DNA of 23,689 nt from Thermoplasmata archaeon (GTDB lineage: Archaea; Thermoplasmatota; Thermoplasmata; Lutacidiplasmatales; UBA184): assembly GCA_021828085.1 (NCBI GenBank), contig JAKATE010000012.1, positions 1-23,689 on the forward strand, read 5' to 3'. Positions 7,387 to 14,493 of the stretch are shown one piece after another. The notes below the pieces were generated by a model, which was given only the letters and a program-made list of their open reading frames with translations, was not told the DNA's origin and did not search any database. Position 1 is the first letter of the stretch. The number at the start of each line of letters is the position of its first letter. A program made the position numbers and the translations under genes.

Positions 7387-8940
7387 TTGATCCCCCGGTC
7401 CGCTCGGAGTGCAAGGGTATCCCATCGACGTCGGTTCCAGCGCGACCGGCGGGCGGTGGCGAGCGCCATCGCGGTCACCTTCTCGCTGCTGATCCTGGCC
7501 GTGATGATCGGCCAGTACACCTCGAACGTCCTCCCCGGGCAGATGCAGGCGGTGGAGTATCAGCACACCCTCGAGGTGGAGAACGAGTTCTCCCAGATGC
7601 AGGCGGACATCCTGGCCGAGGCCTCGAACCCCACCCTCCCCATCTCCATCACCGCTCCGCTCGCGATGAGCAGCGGTGGTATCCCCCCCCTGGGCCTTCC
7701 CGCCGGCTCCACGCTCTACGCGCTGAGCAGCCCGTCGAGCGAGACGAACGTGAGCTACACCGAGGCGAGCGTCACGCCCGTCACCGTGGTCTGGGGTCAG
7801 GGCTCGAACTGCACCACGACCTCGGCCGGGGCCTGTTCGCGGGCGGTGGTGGCCTACAACGAGACCGCCAACAACGCCACGCTCAACTTCCAGTTCACCG
7901 GCTGCAATTCCGCCGCGGCGAGCTGCTACATGTTCTACAACCTCTCCGGCAGCTACGACGCGCTCACGGTGAACGTCCTGTACTCGGGGTCGAGGGGGCC
8001 CGGGATCCTCGTCCTTCAGGTCCAGGGGGTCCATGACCAGGTATCGGTGAGCATCACCGGTACGGGCCGCGGCCCCACCGAGACGGTCGGCGTGAACGCC
8101 CTCCTGGAAGGGGGAGGGAACGGCTTCTCGGCGAGCGTACCCGGCACCGGGTTGGATAGCCCGATCGCCATCAACGCGAGCTTCGTGCTCGGGCAGGGAG
8201 GGCTCTGCCCTTCCGGCAACGCCTATGCGTCGACGCAGTTCGGCGGTATCTCGCTCGGCCCCGGGACCACCGACGTCCAGAGCACGGTGAGCTGGTTCAA
8301 CAACCAGGGCATCCAGGACAGCCACTTCGTGGCGGGCGACCCGACCCCGGGGAACTCGCTCACCTTCCTCAACCAGTCGATGTTCACCAGCTGCCCCTTC
8401 CAGCAGGCCCACTATTCGGCCCCGGTGAACCAGAGCGTGATCGGCGGCTTCGCCGACCACCTGTACAACCGCTACTTCCCGGCCGTCACCGTCGAGTTCG
8501 AGGAGGGGGCCGTCCTCGCCGGGGGCCCGGGAAACACCAGCGTGATGCTCTCCCCGCCCCGCTACTCGGTGCTCTCCAGCGCGAACGGCCCGGAGCTCAA
8601 CCTCACCCTCATCCAACCCCTGGTGAGCACCCTCAGCGCCCAGAGCGGCGGAGGCGTCGTGGGGGTGAACCTGCGGCTCGAGGGGAGCTCGTACTTCTCG
8701 CAGTCCCCCTCCGGCAGTGCCCGCGTCGCCTTCCCCCTCAACCTGAGCATCGTGACCCCCTACCCGGGGGCGTGGATCGGGTTCTTCGACAGTGTCCCCA
8801 GCCTCTTCGGCCTGGACCAGGCCCGGGTCTGCCACGCCTGCTCCCTCGGTGACCCCGCGGGCAGCTTCACCGTGGTCGCTCCGGTCTACGTCGTAGGGAT
8901 CGAGCTCACGACGCTCAGCGTCGCGGTGAACTGGAACTGA
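7387..8940 (+). CDS. Pilin-like, sequon-rich surface protein
   Basis: The protein has a basic N-terminus (SHRRRFQRDRR) directly followed by AVASAIAVTFSLLILAVMIG. This resembles archaeal type IV pilin and class III signal peptides, in which a prepilin peptidase cuts just before the hydrophobic helix; after the helix comes an acidic, helical stretch (EYQHTLEVENEFSQMQADI). The remaining roughly 430 residues are Ser/Thr/Gly/Asn-rich and probably beta-structured, with many N-glycosylation sequons (NVS, NCT, NET, NAT, NLS, NAS, NQS, NTS, NLT) and a few cysteine pairs. TTG at 7387 is chosen from the TATA position; GTG at 7456 would remove the basic segment. The 517-residue length is large for a simple pilin, so it may be an adhesin or minor pilus or surface-layer component. 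No pilus assembly genes are nearby. Confidence 0.8.
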   Translation: MIPRSARSARVSHRRRFQRDRRAVASAIAVTFSLLILAVMIGQYTSNVLPGQMQAVEYQHTLEVENEFSQMQADILAEASNPTLPISITAPLAMSSGGIPPLGLPAGSTLYALSSPSSETNVSYTEASVTPVTVVWGQGSNCTTTSAGACSRAVVAYNETANNATLNFQFTGCNSAAASCYMFYNLSGSYDALTVNVLYSGSRGPGILVLQVQGVHDQVSVSITGTGRGPTETVGVNALLEGGGNGFSASVPGTGLDSPIAINASFVLGQGGLCPSGNAYASTQFGGISLGPGTTDVQSTVSWFNNQGIQDSHFVAGDPTPGNSLTFLNQSMFTSCPFQQAHYSAPVNQSVIGGFADHLYNRYFPAVTVEFEEGAVLAGGPGNTSVMLSPPRYSVLSSANGPELNLTLIQPLVSTLSAQSGGGVVGVNLRLEGSSYFSQSPSGSARVAFPLNLSIVTPYPGAWIGFFDSVPSLFGLDQARVCHACSLGDPAGSFTVVAPVYVVGIELTTLSVAVNWN

Positions 8941-8943
8941 GAG

Positions 8944-8976
8944 CTCCACCACCCCCGGCCGCGCCGGGAGGTGGAG
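8944..8976. terminator. Strong hairpin after the pilin-like gene
   Basis: CTCCACC and GGTGGAG enclose an inner CCCGGC-CGC-GCCGGG stem, giving a long GC-rich hairpin four bases after the TGA at 8938-8940. It probably ends the pilin transcript or protects its 3' end. Confidence 0.6.
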
Positions 8977-9024
8977 TGCTCTTCAGGAAAGGGTAATGCG
9001 GCCCCGGGGCCGCTCACCCAAGGT

Positions 9025-9047
9025 CCCTCCCGCTCCGCGCGGGAGGG
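9025..9047 (+). promoter_or_regulatory. Hairpin abutting the ribosome binding site of the molybdenum hydroxylase operon
   Basis: The 9-bp perfect stem CCCTCCCGC / GCGGGAGGG has a 5-base loop. Its right arm runs directly into the Shine-Dalgarno GGGGAGGAG at 9045-9053, five bases before the ATG at 9058. Folding could limit ribosome access. A regulatory role is inference. Confidence 0.4.
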
Positions 9048-9057
9048 GAGGAGCTCG

Positions 9058-9588
9058 ATGGGCACCGAGGCAGGCTCACCGGCGGAACGCTCCGCCCCCG
9101 GGGGAGCGACCGGCTCCCGGGTGCGTCTTTCCGTCAACGGGAAGGAGGTCAAGCTCGCACGGGACCCCGACCGGTCCCTCCTGGAGGCCCTCCGGGTGGA
9201 GCTCGGGCTCACGGGGGCCAAGTACGGCTGCGGGGAAGGGGAGTGCGGCGCCTGCACCATCCTGTTGGGCGGGCGACCGGTCCGCTCCTGCCAGGTGCGC
9301 GTGGGGGAGCTCGAAGGTCTCGAGGTGACCACGGTGGAGGGGCTCGCCCGGGACGGACACCTGAACCCTGCCCAACGCGCCTTCGCCGAGCTCGGGGCCT
9401 TCCAGTGTGGCTACTGTACCCCGGGCATGGTCGTGCGGACCACCGCTCTCCTCCGCGCGACCCCGGATCCCTCCGAGGAGGATATCCGGGAGGCGCTGGA
9501 GGGCAATGTGTGCCGCTGCTGCGGTTACTCCCGGATCCTGCGCGCCGTGGGGCGCGCGGCTGAGCTCGCTCGGGAGGAGGAGGGGTGA
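9058..9588 (+). CDS. Molybdenum hydroxylase small subunit, two [2Fe-2S] clusters
   Basis: This electron-transfer subunit belongs to the xanthine oxidase family and passes electrons from the molybdenum centre of its partner to an acceptor. In 176 residues it has a plant-ferredoxin-type domain with CGEGECGAC (Cys58, 63, 66) and Cys78. The helical second cluster domain has Cys117 and Cys120 (QCGYCTPGMV) and Cys152 and Cys154 (CRCCGYSRI). All eight ligands are present. ATG at 9058 is chosen for its strong GGAGGAG site. The stop overlaps the large-subunit start (GTGA), so translation is coupled. The closest named model is the isoquinoline 1-oxidoreductase alpha subunit; carbon monoxide or aldehyde dehydrogenase small subunits look similar. 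The substrate is unknown. Confidence 0.93.
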   Translation: MGTEAGSPAERSAPGGATGSRVRLSVNGKEVKLARDPDRSLLEALRVELGLTGAKYGCGEGECGACTILLGGRPVRSCQVRVGELEGLEVTTVEGLARDGHLNPAQRAFAELGAFQCGYCTPGMVVRTTALLRATPDPSEEDIREALEGNVCRCCGYSRILRAVGRAAELAREEEG

Positions 9589-11720
9589 TCGAGGGCCGGC
9601 CCCGCCGCCCCTGGGATCGCACCCCCCCGGGCGAACGCGACTACTTCGAGCTCCTCGGCGAGGGGCTCCTTGCCTACGTCCCGGCCCGGCCGGGAGGCTC
9701 GGGAGGCGGAGGATGGTCCCCCCCGCTGGGCGGGGCGTGGGTCCACCTCGGCCCCGACGGCCGGGTCCGGGCCTTCACCGGGAAGGTGGAGGTGGGACAG
9801 GGCACGCTCGTCGCCCTCTCCCTCCTCGTGGCCGAAGAGCTGCGGGTCCCCTTCGAACAGGTGGATCTCACGGTGGGGGACACCGACCGGAGCCCCTGGG
9901 ATATGGGGACCTTCGGCAGCCGCTCCATGCCGGACGCGGCCCCGGCGCTTCGCGCGGCCGCCGCCGTCGCGCGGGAGGAGCTGCTCTCCCTGGCAGCGAA
10001 GAGCTCCGGGCGGCCCCGCGAGTCGCTCGAGGGGGAGGCAGGGCACTTCCGTGCGCGGGACGGAACCTGGTCGAGCCCCTATGGGGAGCTGGTCCGGGGA
10101 CTCCGGAAGCTCGTGGAGGCGAGTCCCTCCACGCCCCTCACGCCCGCTGCGTCCTGGAGCCTCGCCGGCCATCCCCGAGTGGACCCGACCGCCGAGGAGG
10201 TGGTCACGGGCCGACGGAGGTACACCTCGGACCTCGTGCTCCCCGGGATGCTCTACGGTGCGGTCCTCCACCCGCCCCGCTACGGTGCGAAGCTTCGGAG
10301 GGTCGAGATGGGGGCGCTCCGGGATCTCTCCCGGGTGCGGGGGGTCCATGAAGGGGATTTCGTGGGGGTCGTCGCCCCCACCCCCTGGGAGGCGCGCAGC
10401 GCGCTCTCCCTGATCGAGGCCGAGTGGGAGGAGAGCCCTCAGCCGGACGAGGCGGAGATCGAGGCGTACCTCCGCGCCCATCCTTCGAAGGGCGACGACT
10501 GGGACACGGACCGGACCGTCCAAGGGGACCCGGAGACCGCTTTCCAGCGCTCGTCGGCCCGGGTGGAGGCGACCTATCGCAGCGCTTACCTCGCGCACGT
10601 GCCCCTGGAGACACGGGCGGCGGTCGGTACGTGGGACGGGCCCCGCGCCACGGTCTGGGTCGGGACCCAGACGCCCTTCCGCGCCCGGGACCATGTGGCC
10701 AAGGCTCTGGGGATCTCCCCGGACGACGTCCGGGTGATCGTCCCTTACACCGGGAGCGGCTTCGGAGGAAAGCACGGTGGCGATGTGGCGCTCGCCGCCC
10801 TCCGGCTCTCCCGGGCCGCCGGGAGGCCGGTGATGATCCATTACTCGCGCCCCGAGGAGTTCCAGCACGGATACTTCCGGGGGTACACGCTGGTCGATGT
10901 GCGGGCCGGGGCAGACCCCGGGGGTACGCTCCTCTCCTGGAGCTTCCACAACGTGAACGGCGGAGCCGCCGGCCTCGACCCCCCCTACCGCATCGCCCAC
11001 CAGAAGGTGGACAACGAGCTCTCCGAGGCCCCCCTTCCGCAAGGGGCGTACCGGGCCATCGGTGCGACGGTGAACAATTTCGCCCGGGAGACCGCCGTGG
11101 ACGAGCTGGCCGTGGCGCTGGGATCGGACCCGGTCGAGTTCCGCCGGCAGAACCTCGCCGACGAGAGGCTGCGGACCGTCTTGGACCGCGCCTCCGAGAT
11201 CTCGGGCTGGAAGGTCCGACGGGCGGGGGAGGGGTGCGGCTACGGGGTGGCCGTGGGCCTCGAGAAGGCCAGCCGGATCGCCACCGTGGCCGAGGTGAGG
11301 GTCGACGGCTCCTGGCGCGTGAAGGTCCGTCGGCTCACCTGCGTCTTCGAAGCTGGGGCCATTGTACGTCCCGACAACCTCACGAGCCAGGTCGAGGGGG
11401 CCGCCGTCATGGCGCTCGGCGGGGCGCTCTTCGAGAGAGTGAGCTTCTCCCGCGGGGTCATCCTGAACCGCCGGCTCTCGGAGTACCGCGTTCCCCGCTT
11501 CTCGGACCTCCCGGAGCTCCGGGTGGAGCTGCTGAACCGGCCGGACCTTCCCCCCGCCGGCGGGGGGGAGACCCCGATGATCTCCATCGCCCCGGCGATC
11601 GGCAATGCGATCTTCGACGCCGTCCAGGTACGGCTGCGGGCCCTGCCCCTCGCCCCGGACGGGCGGGTCCCGGTCCCCCGCCGTAGGCCCGCGGCCCGCA
11701 CACCTCCCGCGACTCGGTGA
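9585..11720 (+). CDS. Molybdenum hydroxylase large subunit, isoquinoline oxidoreductase-like
   Basis: This is the molybdopterin-binding catalytic subunit of a hydroxylase that inserts water oxygen into an aldehyde or N-heterocycle. The 711-residue protein begins with the VRAFTGKVEVGQGT segment, followed by a hammerhead-type part (TGRRRYTSDLVLPGMLYGAV). The pterin-binding region contains GSGFGGK (390-396). The catalytic glutamate is Glu662 in GGGETPMISIAPAIGNAIFDA. Placing the VGQGT segment ahead of the hammerhead domain is typical of the two-subunit IorB-type enzymes and not of CoxL or XdhA. No FAD subunit gene lies alongside, which fits an IorAB-type enzyme using a cytochrome or copper acceptor. 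GTG at 9585 overlaps the small-subunit stop, and its own stop precedes the SIS-domain gene. No maturation factor gene is visible. Confidence 0.92.
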   Translation: MIEGRPRRPWDRTPPGERDYFELLGEGLLAYVPARPGGSGGGGWSPPLGGAWVHLGPDGRVRAFTGKVEVGQGTLVALSLLVAEELRVPFEQVDLTVGDTDRSPWDMGTFGSRSMPDAAPALRAAAAVAREELLSLAAKSSGRPRESLEGEAGHFRARDGTWSSPYGELVRGLRKLVEASPSTPLTPAASWSLAGHPRVDPTAEEVVTGRRRYTSDLVLPGMLYGAVLHPPRYGAKLRRVEMGALRDLSRVRGVHEGDFVGVVAPTPWEARSALSLIEAEWEESPQPDEAEIEAYLRAHPSKGDDWDTDRTVQGDPETAFQRSSARVEATYRSAYLAHVPLETRAAVGTWDGPRATVWVGTQTPFRARDHVAKALGISPDDVRVIVPYTGSGFGGKHGGDVALAALRLSRAAGRPVMIHYSRPEEFQHGYFRGYTLVDVRAGADPGGTLLSWSFHNVNGGAAGLDPPYRIAHQKVDNELSEAPLPQGAYRAIGATVNNFARETAVDELAVALGSDPVEFRRQNLADERLRTVLDRASEISGWKVRRAGEGCGYGVAVGLEKASRIATVAEVRVDGSWRVKVRRLTCVFEAGAIVRPDNLTSQVEGAAVMALGGALFERVSFSRGVILNRRLSEYRVPRFSDLPELRVELLNRPDLPPAGGGETPMISIAPAIGNAIFDAVQVRLRALPLAPDGRVPVPRRRPAARTPPATR

Positions 11721-11743
11721 GGAGAGGAGGGAGGACCGCCGCG

Positions 11744-12817
11744 ATGCACCCCTCGGCGCTATACGAGACCGTCCACCGGGAACCGGACTACCTCCGGGAG
11801 ATGCTCGGTCGGCCGGCCGCGCCCTTCGAGGCGGCTGCCTCGATCCTCCGCGGGGCGAAGCGGATCCTGGTGACGGGGACGGGAACGAGCTACCATGCCG
11901 CGCTGGTGGGGGCCGGGCTCCTGCGCGCCGCCGGTCGGGAGTCCTGGGCGCTCACGCACCAGGAGATGGCGCTCTACCCTCCGCCGCTCTCCCGGGGGGA
12001 TGCGATCATCACCATCAGCCACCGGGGCAACAAACGCTACGGGCTCGAGACGCTCCGGCGGGCGAAGGAGGCGGGGCTCCCGGTCGTCGGGATCACGGGA
12101 AAGGACTCCCCGCTCACCGGGCCGGAGGTGGTCCTCCCCACGGTCCCGCAGGAGCGCTCCTCCACCCACAGCGCGAGCTATCTGGGGAGCCTGATGGCGC
12201 TGGGGCTCCTCGCCCGGTCGCTCGCGGAGGGCTCGGCCTCCTTCGAGCCGGTCGCGCGGGCGCTCCCGGGACTCCCCGCCCAGATCGAGGGGGTCCTCGC
12301 CCGGGAGAAGGAGATCGATCCGGTGGCCGGGGTGCTCTCGGAGCGCGGACGGCTCGTTCTCGCCGGGGCCGGTCCCAACACAGCCACGGCCCGGGAGGGG
12401 GCGCTCAAGGTGAAGGAGTCGAGCTACCTGGTCTCGGAGGGGTTCGAGCTCGAGACCCTCCTGCACGGGGGTCTCCAGGCCCTTGCGCGGGGGGACCTGG
12501 CCGTCGAGATCGCTCCCCTGGGGGCGGCCCGGGAGCGCTGGGCGGATGCCCACCGGGCGCTCGGCCTCCTGGGCACGGTCCGGTGGGTCCTGGGCGACCC
12601 GGGCTCGCAGGCCTGGCTCGCGAGCCCGGGGAACGGGGGAGCCCCGGAGTTCGCTTTCGAGCTGCCCGCGCTCCCCGAGCCGCTCACCCCCCTGCTCTAC
12701 GTCGTCCCGCTGCAGCTCCTCGCCTGTTTCACCGCCGAGCGAAGGGGGACCGACCCGGACACCTTCCGCGAGGATGATCCGGTCTTCGCGCGGATCTCGG
12801 CCAGCTACCACCTCTGA
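11744..12817 (+). CDS. SIS-domain sugar-phosphate isomerase or deaminase, GlmS C-half-like
   Basis: The product has two SIS domains like the isomerase half of glucosamine-6-phosphate synthase but no glutaminase domain. The first SIS domain has ILVTGTGTSYHA (about 42-52), THQEMALYP and TISHRGNK (about 90-97). The second has LVLAGAG, then EGALKVKESSYLVSEGFELETLLHGGLQAL. The C-terminus (RGTDPDTFREDDPVF) recalls the end of GlmS. Candidates are an archaeal GlmD-type glucosamine-6-phosphate deaminase or a fructosamine-type isomerase; the substrate cannot be read from sequence. ATG at 11744 has a GGAGAGGAGGGAGG ribosome site eight bases before it and is preferred to GTG at 11717, which overlaps the upstream stop. 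It appears to be the third gene of the molybdenum hydroxylase operon, though a functional link is not obvious. Confidence 0.88.
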   Translation: MHPSALYETVHREPDYLREMLGRPAAPFEAAASILRGAKRILVTGTGTSYHAALVGAGLLRAAGRESWALTHQEMALYPPPLSRGDAIITISHRGNKRYGLETLRRAKEAGLPVVGITGKDSPLTGPEVVLPTVPQERSSTHSASYLGSLMALGLLARSLAEGSASFEPVARALPGLPAQIEGVLAREKEIDPVAGVLSERGRLVLAGAGPNTATAREGALKVKESSYLVSEGFELETLLHGGLQALARGDLAVEIAPLGAARERWADAHRALGLLGTVRWVLGDPGSQAWLASPGNGGAPEFAFELPALPEPLTPLLYVVPLQLLACFTAERRGTDPDTFREDDPVFARISASYHL

Positions 12818-12856
12818 GCCTTGCGACCTCCCGGCCCGTGACCCTCCCCGGGCGTC

Positions 12857-12869
12857 GGGCCTTCGGCCC
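12857..12869. terminator. Short hairpin between the SIS gene and purH
   Basis: GGGCC-TTC-GGCCC lies 40 bases after the SIS-domain stop and just before the purH TATA box. This position fits a terminator for the upstream operon. Confidence 0.35.
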
Positions 12870-12884
12870 ACCCCCCGAGGGAGA

Positions 12885-12891
12885 CTTTATC
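12885..12891 (+). promoter_or_regulatory. TATA box for purH
   Basis: CTTTATC is the only AT-rich stretch between the SIS gene and purH. It lies about 37 bases before the GTG at 12925, which would leave a leader of about ten bases. It excludes starts further upstream in the same frame. Confidence 0.55.
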
Positions 12892-12924
12892 CTGCTCGGG
12901 AAGTCTCTCCCGCGGGTAAGCGCG

Positions 12925-14493
12925 GTGGGTCCCTCCCTGAGCTCTCCGGGCGTCGTCCGCCGGGCCCTTCTCGTCGCCGACCGCAAGGAGCCGCTGCTCC
13001 CGCTGGCCCAGGGGCTCGCCTCCCGGGGGATCGAGCTCTACGCGACCGACGGGACCCGGCGCTTCCTTTCCGAGCGGGGCCTCGCCGCGCACGGGACCGA
13101 GGAGCTCACCGGTCTCACCTCCTGGTTCGGGGGTCGGGTCAAGACGCTGCACCCGAAGCTCTTCGGGGGGATCCTGGCCCCCCGGGACGCGAAGGGCCTG
13201 GAGGAGATCGAGGAGCACGGGGTGGTTCCCCTCGACCTTGTCGCGGTCCTCTTCTATCCTTTCGAGGAGGCGCTCCTCGGGGGCTCCGGAGAGGACCTCG
13301 TCGAGCGTATCGACATCGGAGGCCCGTCGCTGCTCCGGGCCGCTGCAAAGAACTACCGCTTCGTGGTCCCCTTCCCGGATCCGGCGGATACGGAGACGCT
13401 CCTTGCGGAGCTCGACCGCTCGGGCCTACGCGTCGGTCTGGAGACGCGCCGGAGGCTCGCCCGGAAGGCGTTCCGGCGGTGCGCGCTCTACGATGTCGCC
13501 ATCGAGACCTGGCTCGACGAGCCGGAGCGCGCCGCCCGGGGCGCCCTCGCTTCCGACCTCACCCTCGGGGCGACGGGGGAGCCGCTGCGCTACGGGGAGA
13601 ATCCGCACCAGCGCGCCACCCTCCTCGCGCTGAGCTCCCCCCCCGGGCTCCCCTTCGAGCCCTGGCCGCTCGAGCCGCTCAAGGGGGAAGGGCTCTCCTA
13701 CAACAACTACCTCGATCTCGAGCGGGTCCTCGCCCTCCTGAGCGAGTTCGAGGGCCCGGGGGCGGTGGTGGCGAAGCACGCCACCCCCTGCGGGGCGGCC
13801 ACGGGGCCGGAGCTCCTGCCGGCGCTCACGCAGGCGCTCGAGACCGATCCGGTCGCCCGGTATGGGAGCGCGGTGGGGGTGAACCGACCCCTGACGTTGG
13901 AAGGGGTGGAGGCGCTCAAGGGGACGTTCGTCGATCTCCTGGTGGGACCGGAGTTCTCTCCCGAGGTCCGCGAGCGGCTACTGAAGCGCCCCAAGCTCAA
14001 GCTCGTCCGGGCCTCCCCTCCCGACCCGGGGCGCCCCCGCTGGGAGGCGCGCAGCGCCACGGGCCGCCTCCTGTTGCAGGAAGCGGACCGGCGGGAGCTT
14101 ACGCGGGGGGAGCTGCGCCAGGTCACCCGCGCGGGCGCATCGGAGGAGGAGATCCGTTCGCTCCTCTTCGCCTGGAAGGTCGTCCGCCACGTCCGGAGCA
14201 ACGCCGTGGTGCTCTCCCGGGAGAGCGCTACGGTGGGCATCGGAGGGGGGCAGACGAGCCGCGTGGGCGCGGTCCGGGTCGCGCTCGAGGTGGCCGGCGA
14301 CCGGGCCCGCGGGTCGGTCCTCGCCTCCGACGCCTACTTCCCCTTCCCCGACGGGCTCGAGGAGGCGGGACGGGCCGGGGTCCGCGCCATCCTCCAGCCG
14401 GGGGGCTCCATCCGCGACCCCGAGGTCATCGCCGCCGCCGATCGCCTCGGACTCGCGATGTACTTCTGCGGATGGCGGGTCTTCCGACACTGA
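12925..14493 (+). CDS. purH: Bifunctional AICAR transformylase / IMP cyclohydrolase
   Basis: PurH carries out the last two steps of IMP synthesis: formyl transfer from 10-formyltetrahydrofolate to AICAR, then ring closure. The N-terminal cyclohydrolase domain shows ELYATDGTRRFL, GRVKTLHPKLFGGILAPRD and RIDIGGPSLLRAAAKNY. The C-terminal transformylase domain shows YGENPHQRA, LSYNNYLDLERV and the catalytic Lys284-His285 in AKHATPCG. It ends with SDAYFPFPDG and LQPGGSIRD. The length of 522 residues is normal. The KHxNPCG motif has Thr in place of Asn, and GIGGGQTSRVG departs from the common GxGQxSRVD. GTG at 12925 is chosen from the TATA box; the frame is open further upstream. It overlaps the downstream mutY gene by 22 bases. 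Many archaea use PurP and PurO instead. Confidence 0.96.
   Translation: MGPSLSSPGVVRRALLVADRKEPLLPLAQGLASRGIELYATDGTRRFLSERGLAAHGTEELTGLTSWFGGRVKTLHPKLFGGILAPRDAKGLEEIEEHGVVPLDLVAVLFYPFEEALLGGSGEDLVERIDIGGPSLLRAAAKNYRFVVPFPDPADTETLLAELDRSGLRVGLETRRRLARKAFRRCALYDVAIETWLDEPERAARGALASDLTLGATGEPLRYGENPHQRATLLALSSPPGLPFEPWPLEPLKGEGLSYNNYLDLERVLALLSEFEGPGAVVAKHATPCGAATGPELLPALTQALETDPVARYGSAVGVNRPLTLEGVEALKGTFVDLLVGPEFSPEVRERLLKRPKLKLVRASPPDPGRPRWEARSATGRLLLQEADRRELTRGELRQVTRAGASEEEIRSLLFAWKVVRHVRSNAVVLSRESATVGIGGGQTSRVGAVRVALEVAGDRARGSVLASDAYFPFPDGLEEAGRAGVRAILQPGGSIRDPEVIAAADRLGLAMYFCGWRVFRH

Noticed and set aside
7362..7440. tRNA-like stretch (GTGTAGCTGGGGTAGTC ... GGTTCCAGC)
   Set aside because: The T loop would be TTCCAGC, lacking the needed purine and A, and no acceptor stem pairs. 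It is the mRNA start of the pilin-like gene.
7342..8952. Minus-strand frame of 536 codons opposite the pilin-like gene
   Set aside because: The plus strand has a TATA box, a pilin-type start and sequons. The opposite frame is low-complexity and starts inside the terminator hairpin.
9525..11042. Minus-strand frame of 505 codons
   Set aside because: It is the shadow of the molybdenum hydroxylase large subunit, which has intact motifs on the plus strand.
12483..14471. Long upstream part of the frame that becomes mutY
   Set aside because: It overlaps the SIS gene and purH in another frame, both with clear motifs. The MutY homology starts only after 14472.
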